Source: Flavobacterium sp. (GTDB lineage Bacteria; Bacteroidota; Bacteroidia; Flavobacteriales; Flavobacteriaceae). Taken from it: a DNA stretch of 35,765 nt. Shown piece by piece: positions 29,606 to 35,765 of this stretch (positions within the stretch are counted from its first letter, which is position 1; each line of letters begins with the position of its first letter). The stretch spans positions 1 to 35,765 of the forward strand of contig JAIXTU010000187.1 in assembly GCA_027483785.1 (NCBI GenBank). Direction: 5' to 3'. Made by a program: the position numbers and the translations under genes. The notes under the pieces are model-generated. The model saw only the letters and a list, made by a program, of their open reading frames with translations. It was not told the origin of the DNA and ran no database searches.

Positions 29606-29884
29606 TTACTTTTTGGTATAGGTTACACAAATTCCTTTTCCGGAGCGTTTTACTGAAAAACTTGACGCTACGGTTAGCAGAAAAGCGAAACCGCCATCTG
29701 TAATCGCGTCATTCGTATTAAACGATACGGAATTTCCCTTTACGCGTACCGAGGTAACTTTTACGCGAACTATTTTTTCTAACTCGGTTTTCAATTGGCT
29801 ACTGGTAGCCGGTGCATCTGTTGTTTGCATATCTGTGGGTGTTAAAATTTCAAAATCGTTAACTGTGATCTCTTCTATATTCAT
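29606..29884 (-). CDS. Small hypothetical protein, early operon
   Basis: A 92-residue protein from the ATG at 29884; a TTG three codons upstream is less likely. It begins MNIEEITVNDFEILTPTDMQ and has a beta-rich half (VRVKVTSVRVKGNSVSFNTN near 42-61), then FAFLLTVASSFSVKRSGKGI. No family is recognised. It lies one base before the DUF3164 gene and overlaps the upstream gene by 26 bases. Confidence 0.55.
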   Translation of the reverse strand: MNIEEITVNDFEILTPTDMQTTDAPATSSQLKTELEKIVRVKVTSVRVKGNSVSFNTNDAITDGGFAFLLTVASSFSVKRSGKGICVTYTKK

Positions 29885-30155
29885 ACTCTTCAATTAAGGG
29901 GCATTTCACTTCTATAAATCGATACTGTTCCAGCTCTCTTGCAATCTCTTGCACCTTTAATTCAACATCGGGCGGAATGCATCGAATGTGGGTTCTGCTG
30001 AAATCGAGCGATGCTAATTGCGTGGCGCGCTCGGAATTAATCAGCATCCGTTCTACCAATGAAAGTCGGGCACTGTACTGGCGATCGAATCGCAGCGCGT
30101 TGTAGAGTTGCTGCATACGCGCCTTTGTTGTTTGAATGTGTAGTTCAGTTGGCAT
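29859..30155 (-). CDS. Small hypothetical protein, early operon
   Basis: A 98-residue protein from the ATG at 30155 (MPTELHIQTTKARMQQLYNA); the longer frame from 30212 lies inside the upstream gene. It is helical and basic, with LSLVERMLINSERATQLASL near 31-50 and a C-terminal acidic end YRFIEVKCPLIEEYEYRRDH. Overlaps: eleven bases with the upstream gene. No family is recognised. Confidence 0.55.
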   Translation of the reverse strand: MPTELHIQTTKARMQQLYNALRFDRQYSARLSLVERMLINSERATQLASLDFSRTHIRCIPPDVELKVQEIARELEQYRFIEVKCPLIEEYEYRRDHS

Positions 30156-30525
30156 ATATGGCGGTATGTTCGGTTTTGATATCAGGCAAATGCAGCTGAA
30201 TGCGAAAATCAATGTTCAAAGCAAAATTCAACAGTGGGTTGGGGTAGATTTGAAAAATCTCCACCGTGCAACCGTGATACACATAATCGACACCGTTGTT
30301 TACAGGATTGTTTTCGATAATGTTGCAGAACAACTGCTCTAGGCGCGTGTACTCGTGCATAAACCATTTATCGATACCGGTACTGGTGAGAATGCGCTGA
30401 AATTCGTAATCGTTACGTGCGAACTTGGTTGCCCACTGCTGAAAGGTTTTAAAAACCATCTCTTCGTGCTCTTGCGAGGTGATCTGTAAGTAATCGATCA
30501 CTTTGTTTGCTGTCGTTGTTTTCAT
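30145..30525 (-). CDS. Hypothetical protein, early operon
   Basis: A 126-residue protein from the ATG at 30525 (MKTTTANKVIDYLQITSQEH); a longer frame from 30570 would run inside the ATPase gene. Aromatic-rich: TFQQWATKFARNDYEFQRIL near 27-46 and WFMHEYTRLEQLFCNIIENN near 54-73. It starts one base after the TAA of the RecA-like ATPase. No family is recognised. Confidence 0.6.
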   Translation of the reverse strand: MKTTTANKVIDYLQITSQEHEEMVFKTFQQWATKFARNDYEFQRILTSTGIDKWFMHEYTRLEQLFCNIIENNPVNNGVDYVYHGCTVEIFQIYPNPLLNFALNIDFRIQLHLPDIKTEHTAIYAN

Positions 30526-30526
30526 A

Positions 30527-31165
30527 TTAATTGGTTGTTTTTTGTTCGGTTCCGTGATACAATGCGGCAAGGTTTGGAGCTATGTTTATTTCGCCACCCG
30601 GACACCTTCCGGAAACGAAAGCTTTGAAACCCTGCACATGAATAATGACTTTCGCCAATTTTTTAATCATTCGAGCGGTCGCGGTATAAGGCTCGTTGCG
30701 CTCTTCGTGTGCGATAAAAATGAATGTTACTCCGGGGAACTCGGCGAGCAATTTTCTAACACGATTGTTACGAAGCTCGTCGACGTATACCGTAATGTTG
30801 TCGATGATTACAAACTTGGGACCTTGCCGTTTGATCAAAAGTTCGCGCAAATCGTCGATCGTGAGAAAATCAGCAAACTGTAAATTTTTGCGATTCGGAT
30901 CAATTCCTTGCAGTCTGCAATTCTCTCTAATTTCACTCGACAATCCCTCCTCAGCGCTTACGTACAAGGTCCGTTTTAGATTGGCTAGCTCGTCGGCTAT
31001 GTTTACCGAAACAGCGGTTTTGCCGTTCTTCTCGTGCCCGTAGACCAGCCATGCGCCGCCAATCTCGGGCGATCCTATTACAAGCCTCCAAACACCACCA
31101 ATCGACAATAGTTTGTATCGAAGCTTAAAAAGGCCTTTTACACTTACGATTTTAGCCATTAGCAT
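30527..31165 (-). CDS. RecA/DnaB-like P-loop ATPase
   Basis: A 212-residue ATPase. Walker A GHEKNGKT is at 43-50, and Walker B KFVIIDNI at 117-124 with Asp122. The pattern after Walker B (GVTFIFIAHEERNEPYTATA, near 145-164) is typical of RecA-superfamily single-domain ATPases, where a His after the hydrophobic strand reads sensor state. The start overlaps the MuB-like gene by 14 bases; an ATG two codons later (31159) is equally possible. Having this ATPase beside MuB is a Bacteroidetes trait and may serve loading of host helicase at the transposition fork or transposition targeting (inference). Confidence 0.8.
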   Translation of the reverse strand: MLMAKIVSVKGLFKLRYKLLSIGGVWRLVIGSPEIGGAWLVYGHEKNGKTAVSVNIADELANLKRTLYVSAEEGLSSEIRENCRLQGIDPNRKNLQFADFLTIDDLRELLIKRQGPKFVIIDNITVYVDELRNNRVRKLLAEFPGVTFIFIAHEERNEPYTATARMIKKLAKVIIHVQGFKAFVSGRCPGGEINIAPNLAALYHGTEQKTTN

Positions 31166-32051
31166 CGAGTTTTAATAACGTGTCTAAGTGGCGTAAACTC
31201 TTGCCTTTGCTTACGCAAGCACGCGCGTATTGAGCTGCCTTAGCTACATCGCCGTTGGCTTTCACGATGTCTAGGATCATTTGGTTGTAAAAGGCTTTGC
31301 GGTCCTCTTCAACAGTTGGAATGATGCTAATGTACTCGTCGGAAAAACGGCTAAACAATTCGGCAAAACCTACTCTGTTGTACTTCATTCCGGTTTCGAT
31401 TTTATTACGCAATCCATCGGCGCCCATCATGAACCAACCGCATGCATCTTCACTGGCATTCCAGAGTTCTTTGATATCGAGAAAGCTGGCGTAGTCTAAA
31501 TCACCCGCTTCATCGAGAATGATTACAGGATTTTGCAAAATGTTAGCAAGCGTATACTTCACATTCTCTTTGATATCGATGTATCGGTTTCCACGGCTTT
31601 TTAATGCCGTTTCAATGCCGAGAGTTCGCGCTAATAACTTCATAAACTGAATGCGGCTCTTAGCCTGAGAACAGTCGATGTAAAACGCGTTTTTTAGCTT
31701 GCTGCAGATGTGCTTTGCGCAGGCTGTTTTACCGATACCTGTTTCATCTACCAGTATGATAGACTTGTGAAACTCCTGACAAAATTTAATTGACTCTTCG
31801 ATTTCGTTATACACTTCGGTTCGAACAATCTTGTGTGTGCGCTTTGATAGCGTTACACCTAATTGGCGCGCCAGGGCAATCCAAGCCGTTGGACTTAATA
31901 GTTGATCAATCTGACCGTTTTTAAGCCGGCTGTATTGAGCAGGTGACAATCCTTTGGTTGAAGCAAAATGCGCTTCAGAACCTCCGTAGTTGTTTCGTGC
32001 TTCGATCAGCGCTGTGGCTATTTTTTTCTTAAAATCGAGTGTTAATTCCAT
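31152..32051 (-). CDS. MuB-like transposition ATPase (AAA+)
   Basis: A 299-residue protein with an N-terminal HTH-like region (EAHFASTKGLSPAQYSRLKN near 26-45) and an AAA+ core. Walker A is DETGIGKTA at 102-110, Walker B VIILDEAG at 176-183, and the sensor region DACGWFMMGADGLRNKIETG is in the second half. It is the target-DNA-binding ATPase that delivers DNA to the transposase and confers target immunity in Mu. It is separated from the transposase stop by 21 bases. In the Walker A motif the first position is Asp instead of Gly or Ala. Confidence 0.88.
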   Translation of the reverse strand: MELTLDFKKKIATALIEARNNYGGSEAHFASTKGLSPAQYSRLKNGQIDQLLSPTAWIALARQLGVTLSKRTHKIVRTEVYNEIEESIKFCQEFHKSIILVDETGIGKTACAKHICSKLKNAFYIDCSQAKSRIQFMKLLARTLGIETALKSRGNRYIDIKENVKYTLANILQNPVIILDEAGDLDYASFLDIKELWNASEDACGWFMMGADGLRNKIETGMKYNRVGFAELFSRFSDEYISIIPTVEEDRKAFYNQMILDIVKANGDVAKAAQYARACVSKGKSLRHLDTLLKLDANG

Positions 32052-32072
32052 GGTTGCTTTGTTACTTGTGTG

Positions 32073-34112
32073 TTATTGTGTGCTAAAACTTCTTTGAAGC
32101 GCTGATTTTCGTGCTGTCTCGGGCAGAATAAATGCCTCTTCTGGAGTGGTCTCGAAAACTTCTGCATCGTGCTCTTGTGGCTCGTAAACTTTGCGAGAGC
32201 TGAATGTGAATCGACTGTCGAATGTTTGCTGCTGTAGTTTTTGTACCACCACCGGCTGCAAACGTTTCGATTGTTTGGCGGAGAAAGCTTCCACAGTGGC
32301 CACGTAGGCGCTTTGCAGGCTTCGAGCGTCGTTATCGGCGTCCGTGCGCTCGTAAGTGGCTCGATTGTATTTAGGCATCTCCAGCAGCTCGCAAATCATT
32401 TTATCGTTCACGTAAACAAAGGCTTTCAAAACATTGCCTTGGTTGTCATCGAGCCAGTACACGTCGAATGAGTTTCCTTCCAGTTGGCGCATTAGGTTAA
32501 TGAGCGCTTCGCCGGTACAAATAGCTCCATCAAGTGCTAAGGCGCGTTTTAATCCTTGAAGTTTTACAAATCCAAGATTGCAGCTGGTTTGTACTTTGTA
32601 GCCAATGGTTGGCAGTATGGCAGCCCAGTTGGTTGGTAGTGTATTTGGATTTTGATTTTCGATAAAGTACTGCACGCGCGTCAGGTGCGGTTGCTTAGGA
32701 TGCGGTGCGTGGTTAAACTGATCTATGGCATTAAGCAATCTTTCAATAAGTGGATTCCAGGGCGTGATAACCTCTTCAGATTTAGGACCTATTTGGTTGG
32801 CCTCGTTGCGTGCAAAGGGTCGACCGATAAATCCTTCGAGTTCCTTTTCAAATTCGTAGCGCAGCGGCTTGTTTACACCCGATTCAATCCATTTACCAGC
32901 CGCGTTGTTGGCTTCGATACGCACGTTTTGAAATAGCGCACCTGGGCGGAGTAAGGTGTCTTTATAACTACTGTTAAGCGAGCTTTCGCACTCGAGTTCG
33001 AGCGGTAAGTTGATTCCCCATTGGTGGTAGTTACGTACCAACTGTCGGTAAAATTCAAGTATAAGCCCTTCTTTGCCCTTTCCATAAACCACTGCTGAGA
33101 TATATTGCGAGGCAACATCGACACCGAGATAAAACCAGGGGCGTTTGCCTTTTTCGTATAAAAAGGGCGCTTGCCTGTCATCGATTGATAGCAAAGAACC
33201 GGCATAGATCGGTGCGTTAAGCTGGTGCCGAATTTTGTAATTGTCCATGTATTTTTGCCGATCGCCTGATCGCAATTTGTGGGTAACCATTCGGTTCTCC
33301 CATTTACCCAAGTAATTTTTGACCGTAGATGCTGAAATTCTCTTAAATCCTTTAGGTTCGAATAACTCGCCAGTCTCAGGGTTGTACACTTCGGTGTATC
33401 CGTTTAAAAATGCTTCGTAGGCTCTGTGTACATCGGTCGGTGTTGGTTTGCTTTTGGCGTTGGCGTAGATGCCGTTTAACAGCATTTCGATCGTTTCGTC
33501 GACCTTACGCGCATTTTGCTTAGCTGCTCCAGCAATATCTTTGATCAGAGCGGTATACTGCTCTATTTTGAATTTGCGGTACGTTTCGCGAAAACGTTTG
33601 CTTGTTGGTATAGTGTGCTCAGTGTTGTAGGTTACTCGAAGGTAGTTTTGGAAGGTAGCCACATCATTACCCAGCGAGTTTATTAAACCAACAAGCGATC
33701 CGCGTCGCATGAGTATATGTTGCGTGCGTTGTGCTTCGAGTTTAATGAGGGCTTGCAGAACCGACGCGTTTACGATGTAGCGCTGAATTTCAGTTTCGTT
33801 GAGTTTACTTCCATCTTGCCTTCTGAAATTGTGATAAAAGTGTGAGGCTTTTGGGTCCCACTCGAAATGCGGTATCAGTGTGTGCTCCGGAATGCGCGGA
33901 TCACCTAACTTTTGTTGTATCTCTTTGCGTAAGGTATCAAAGTCTATCAGCAAGCGCCGGCCATTGCCGCCACGCTGCAAACGCTTAATGCCATACGGAA
34001 GCTGCTCGTAACGTTGAATCTCCTTTTGTAAGGTTCCGAGGGTTTTGTAATGCATTGGCACCAGCTCCTCGACTTCTACAGCTACTTTATTTTCGGTGAA
34101 TAAATAGGGCAT
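32073..34112 (-). CDS. MuA-like DDE transposase
   Basis: A 679-residue transposase. An N-terminal DNA-binding region (1-260) includes a winged-helix-like part (MHYKTLGTLQKEIQRYEQLP near 20-39). The catalytic domain has SIDDRQAPFLYEKGKRPWFY at 309-328 (first Asp 311 or 312), a second acidic position in LELECESSLN at 371-380, and IEANNAAGKWIESGV at 399-413 with Glu410. The C-terminal beta barrel region (430-580) and a basic tail interact with the MuB-like ATPase. In Mu the second acid is Asp336, while here it is Glu373 or Glu375. It joins phage ends to target DNA for integration and replication. Confidence 0.9.
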   Translation of the reverse strand: MPYLFTENKVAVEVEELVPMHYKTLGTLQKEIQRYEQLPYGIKRLQRGGNGRRLLIDFDTLRKEIQQKLGDPRIPEHTLIPHFEWDPKASHFYHNFRRQDGSKLNETEIQRYIVNASVLQALIKLEAQRTQHILMRRGSLVGLINSLGNDVATFQNYLRVTYNTEHTIPTSKRFRETYRKFKIEQYTALIKDIAGAAKQNARKVDETIEMLLNGIYANAKSKPTPTDVHRAYEAFLNGYTEVYNPETGELFEPKGFKRISASTVKNYLGKWENRMVTHKLRSGDRQKYMDNYKIRHQLNAPIYAGSLLSIDDRQAPFLYEKGKRPWFYLGVDVASQYISAVVYGKGKEGLILEFYRQLVRNYHQWGINLPLELECESSLNSSYKDTLLRPGALFQNVRIEANNAAGKWIESGVNKPLRYEFEKELEGFIGRPFARNEANQIGPKSEEVITPWNPLIERLLNAIDQFNHAPHPKQPHLTRVQYFIENQNPNTLPTNWAAILPTIGYKVQTSCNLGFVKLQGLKRALALDGAICTGEALINLMRQLEGNSFDVYWLDDNQGNVLKAFVYVNDKMICELLEMPKYNRATYERTDADNDARSLQSAYVATVEAFSAKQSKRLQPVVVQKLQQQTFDSRFTFSSRKVYEPQEHDAEVFETTPEEAFILPETARKSALQRSFSTQ

Positions 34113-34134
34113 ATTTTACTCTGTTTTTGCTCCA

Positions 34135-34155
34135 TCCTAGGACTCGAACCTAGGA
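34135..34155 (-). other. Hairpin resembling a tRNA T-arm
   Basis: On the minus strand TCCTAGG pairs perfectly with CCTAGGA around the seven-base loop TTCGAGT, which fits the tRNA T-loop consensus TTCRANY. It is followed by an acceptor-like TGGAGCA. The rest of a tRNA (acceptor 5' strand, D-arm, anticodon arm) cannot be found in the flanks, which hold the end of the Ner-like gene and the transposase start. It is a tRNA fragment, a regulatory hairpin ahead of the transposase gene, or coincidence. Confidence 0.4.
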
Positions 34156-34175
34156 GTGTGCCTCTTTGGAAATTA

Positions 34176-34391
34176 CTAAGACTTTAAAGTTTCTTTAATA
34201 GCAGCCGTAGCTGCTTTCTCCATCATTTTGTAGTCCTCCGCGATTTTGATAGAAAGGGTACCAGACCTGTATCCGGTTATTGATTGGCGCACGTAGTTTA
34301 AACCTACATCGTACTTTTTTTGAAGCTCTCTTAAGATAGCCTGATTGTAAAGTGTTTTCGGTTTTCTTGTGGGTGTGGGTTTATTATTCAT
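34176..34391 (-). CDS. Ner-like small DNA-binding regulator
   Basis: A 71-residue basic protein: NKPTPTRKPKTLYNQAILRE near 3-22, then LQKKYDVGLNYVRQSITGYR near 23-42 and SGTLSIKIAEDYKMMEK. The central part has the spacing of a helix-turn-helix (KYDVGLNYVRQSI). Size and place, first gene of the early operon and divergent from the repressor, match Mu Ner, which turns down early and repressor transcription. Distinct from Mu Ner in sequence. Confidence 0.7.
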   Translation of the reverse strand: MNNKPTPTRKPKTLYNQAILRELQKKYDVGLNYVRQSITGYRSGTLSIKIAEDYKMMEKAATAAIKETLKS

Positions 34392-34438
34392 ACTTTCGTT
34401 GTTTTATTCATTTTGCGATTACATTGACGCAAATTAAC

Positions 34439-34481
34439 GACAAAATTTTATCAGTTGTACATTTATGGACAAAATTTTATC
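34439..34481. promoter_or_regulatory. Two candidate repressor operators
   Basis: GACAAAATTTTATC occurs at 34439-34452 and again at 34468-34481, 29 bases apart; the second copy starts at codon 2 of the repressor gene. The motif is almost palindromic (GAYAAAATTTTRTC). A third copy in reverse complement lies inside the repressor gene, with AAAATTTTGTCGTTAA at 34694-34709 matching the complement of 34433-34448. Such a cluster between the early gene and the repressor has the layout of the Mu operators O1-O3. Early promoter and repressor promoter are not identified confidently. Confidence 0.65.
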
Positions 34482-35130
34482 GCCTATAAAAAGTAGAATC
34501 ATTCAAATTATTGATTTTAAAGCTATTGAAAAGGGCAGGTTTTTAGAAAGTATAGGTGTATCGGCGTCTAATTTCCGCGGTCAAAGTCTATACAGTGAAG
34601 CTGGAGGTGAAGTTGTAGCCAAAATTTTAGCGCACTTTCCAGACGTTTCGGCTGAATGGCTATTGTTAGGAAAGGGCGACATGTTGAGGCGCGAAAATTT
34701 TGTCGTTAACGATAGCGCAGATAATCACGGTATTCCTTTGGTTCCTTTTGAGGCTTATGCCGGCTCTGGCGACAGCTCCGTTTCGGGTGTTGATCTGTCG
34801 CAGGTTGAAACGCGCTATGTTATACCGCTCTATAATGGTACCGGTGTCGATTTTATGATTACCGTGCACGGCAGCAGCATGACGCCTAATTTTAATAGCG
34901 GCGATGTGGTTGCTTGTAAGATAATAGCTGAGCTGCCTTATGTAGTTTGGAACAATGTGTACATTTTTGATACCGTTAATGACGGGGTAATGATTAAACG
35001 ACTGCTGCCTGGGGAAGACGAGAGTAATTATACTTGCCGGTCCGACAATCCGGAATACAAAGATTTTTTACTTCCAAAAACCGACATCCGAAAAATTGCG
35101 AGTGTTGTGGGTGCTGTAAAATTGGTGTGA
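34465..35130 (+). CDS. LexA/CI-type phage repressor with S24 peptidase-like domain
   Basis: A 221-residue repressor. The N-terminal part is helical, with an HTH-like region (FLESIGVSASNFRGQSLYSE near 26-45). The C-terminal region has the S24 dyad: HGSSMTP at 135-141 with Ser138, and DGVMIKRLL at 173-181 with Lys178. AYAG at 97-100 supplies the Ala-Gly bond that these repressors cut in themselves. This predicts self-cleavage under RecA/SOS control, unlike the Mu c repressor, which is removed by ClpX/Lon-type turnover. It is divergent from the Ner-like gene and has operator-like sites within and before it. Confidence 0.9.
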   Translation: MDKILSPIKSRIIQIIDFKAIEKGRFLESIGVSASNFRGQSLYSEAGGEVVAKILAHFPDVSAEWLLLGKGDMLRRENFVVNDSADNHGIPLVPFEAYAGSGDSSVSGVDLSQVETRYVIPLYNGTGVDFMITVHGSSMTPNFNSGDVVACKIIAELPYVVWNNVYIFDTVNDGVMIKRLLPGEDESNYTCRSDNPEYKDFLLPKTDIRKIASVVGAVKLV

Positions 35131-35337
35131 TTGTGCCGTTTTATGTTGTGCGCACGTGCTTAAATGTTAAAATTTACTAGTTCTTTTAGCGGCTTTGGCT
35201 TGTTTTTTTGGCGCTTCACACTTACCGTTGCTAATTTTGAGTTTTGAAAAAAGTGTTGTTTTTTCGGTTTTTTTGCACGCAAAACAGGCAAAAAGCGCGT
35301 TTTGGGCTGCTAAAAAAGGGGTAAAAAAACACAAAAG

Positions 35338-35373
35338 TGTCCACCCAACTGTCCACCCAACTGTCCACCCAAC
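35338..35373. repeat. Three tandem copies of a 12-bp repeat
   Basis: TGTCCACCCAAC is repeated without change at 35338-35349, 35350-35361 and 35362-35373. Reverse-complemented, each copy contains GGACA, the same core as the GGACACA array further right, but facing the other way. Three identical adjacent copies suggest a protein-binding array, for example transposase, repressor or DNA-bending factor. The plus-strand translation (VHPT repeats) is not considered a protein. Confidence 0.65.
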
Positions 35374-35433
35374 TTAAAACAGGGCTTTTTCATGTGTTTT
35401 TGTAGGGTATAGATCAGCCAACAAAAAACCCCG

Positions 35434-35462
35434 CTTAAACAGCATTTAAACAGCATTTAAAC
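35434..35462. repeat. 11-bp phased TTAAAC repeats
   Basis: CTTAAAC at 35434 is followed by TTTAAAC at 35445 and 35456, each 11 bases apart, with AGCA between the copies. The left end has the same heptamer at 150 and 161 with the same spacing. A period of one helical turn suggests side-by-side binding on one face of DNA or intrinsic bending near the transposition ends. Confidence 0.5.
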
Positions 35463-35557
35463 AGGGTTAAAAATGGGTGTAAATAGCCGTTTTTATAGGC
35501 TATTAGCTATGAACTGGACACATATACCGGTTATTTATTTGGTTTGGTTTTAAAACA

Positions 35558-35606
35558 GGACACAAATCGGACACATCTGGACAGATTTGGAACATTCCGT
35601 TTTGTC
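35558..35606. repeat. Phased GGACA array and end-repeat relative (right end sites)
   Basis: GGACACA at 35558 and 35569, GGACAGA at 35579 and GGAACAT at 35589 follow each other at 11, 10 and 10 bases. The last begins an 18-mer (35589-35606, GGAACATTCCGTTTTGTC) that matches 15 of 18 bases of the inverted left-end repeat. TATAATTT follows at 35607-35614, as it does outside the left repeats. This is inferred to be the right transposase-binding site group. Confidence 0.5.
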
Positions 35607-35765
35607 TATAATTTAGGCTTTTTGTAGCTGTAAACCCTTGATTTTGTTGATTTTTCGGGCTTTTTTGGGCTTTTTTATATTGGTACATTTTAATTTGTTG
35701 GCCCTAATTGCACCGCCGGCACCCCCAAATAAAAAATTACGTAAAAAACGCTTCTCTGTACTTCG

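Larger units (their letters stand above)
35131..35765. other. Non-coding right end of the prophage
   Basis: No reading frame here resembles a gene. Two short open frames (35195-35377 and 35503-35688) have low-complexity or biased translations. The segment contains tandem 12-mers (35338-35373), phased TTTAAAC (35434-35462) and a phased GGACA array with an end-repeat relative (35558-35606). It probably combines transposase end sites and regulatory DNA, followed by the right boundary within 35607-35765. The exact end and any flanking host sequence cannot be told. Confidence 0.6.

Noticed and set aside
34126..34200. Complete tRNA gene
   Set aside because: Only a T-arm and acceptor-like end can be drawn; D-arm, anticodon arm and 5' acceptor strand are missing.
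35338..35373. CRISPR-like array
   Set aside because: The 12-base copies are adjacent without spacers, and no cas gene is present.
35195..35377. Small plus-strand protein ending in VHPT repeats
   Set aside because: The repeats arise from the tandem 12-mers, the composition is poor, and no start signal or neighbour supports it.
35503..35688. 61-residue minus-strand frame at the right end
   Set aside because: It overlaps the end-site repeats and has a biased composition typical of A/T-rich non-coding DNA.

Overview
The window is an almost complete Mu-like (transposable) prophage of a Bacteroidota host, most likely a flavobacterium or a relative. The evidence for the host is TAATG and ATGA gene junctions, A/T-rich translation starts, two candidate promoters of the Bacteroidota form (TTG, about 20 bases, TAnnTTTG), moderate GC, and proteins that resemble families of Bacteroidetes transposable phages. 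No unambiguous host gene is visible. The two ends (about 1-110 and 35550-35620) carry related 18-base sites in inverted orientation, so the window probably runs close to both prophage ends.

Layout, right to left. The right end (35131-35765) has no convincing gene but several phased short repeats. A LexA/CI-type S24 repressor (34465-35130, +) faces a small Ner-like regulator (34176-34391, -), with palindromic candidate operators between and around them. The leftward early operon follows: MuA-like DDE transposase, MuB-like ATPase, a second RecA-like ATPase, small unknown genes, a DUF3164 protein, a GemA/gp16-like protein, a DUF4406 protein, a replication-protein-like gene and more small genes down to 25053. 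A separate leftward unit (24893 to 23576) carries a Rha-family regulator and two small genes. It has its own promoter, an operator-like site and a terminator.

The virion genes lie in two divergent blocks that start from 16923-17040. Rightward: small terminase, large terminase, gp36-like connector, DUF935 portal, MuF with a C-terminal PBECR-type nuclease domain, gpG-like morphogenesis protein and a tail-terminator-like protein. Leftward: protease/scaffold, major capsid, lysis cassette (membrane coiled coil, DUF5675, candidate unimolecular spanin), contractile tail (DUF2586 sheath, tube, frameshifted chaperone, tape measure), baseplate, fibres and a holin-like protein. Beyond a large inverted repeat, the left end holds two DNA-modification genes: a thymidylate-synthase-family protein whose key residue is of the dCMP-hydroxymethylase type, and a D12-class adenine methyltransferase.

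The most unusual feature is the portal/MuF junction. MuF has no ATG, its frame is open back into the portal gene, and the portal gene has a T TTT TTC heptamer six bases before a perfect 7-bp GC-rich hairpin that spans the portal stop. This has the layout of a programmed -1 frameshift that would make a portal-MuF-nuclease fusion of about 866 residues, with toxin dose set by recoding. A second recoding site (+1 or -2) lies in the tail-assembly chaperone.
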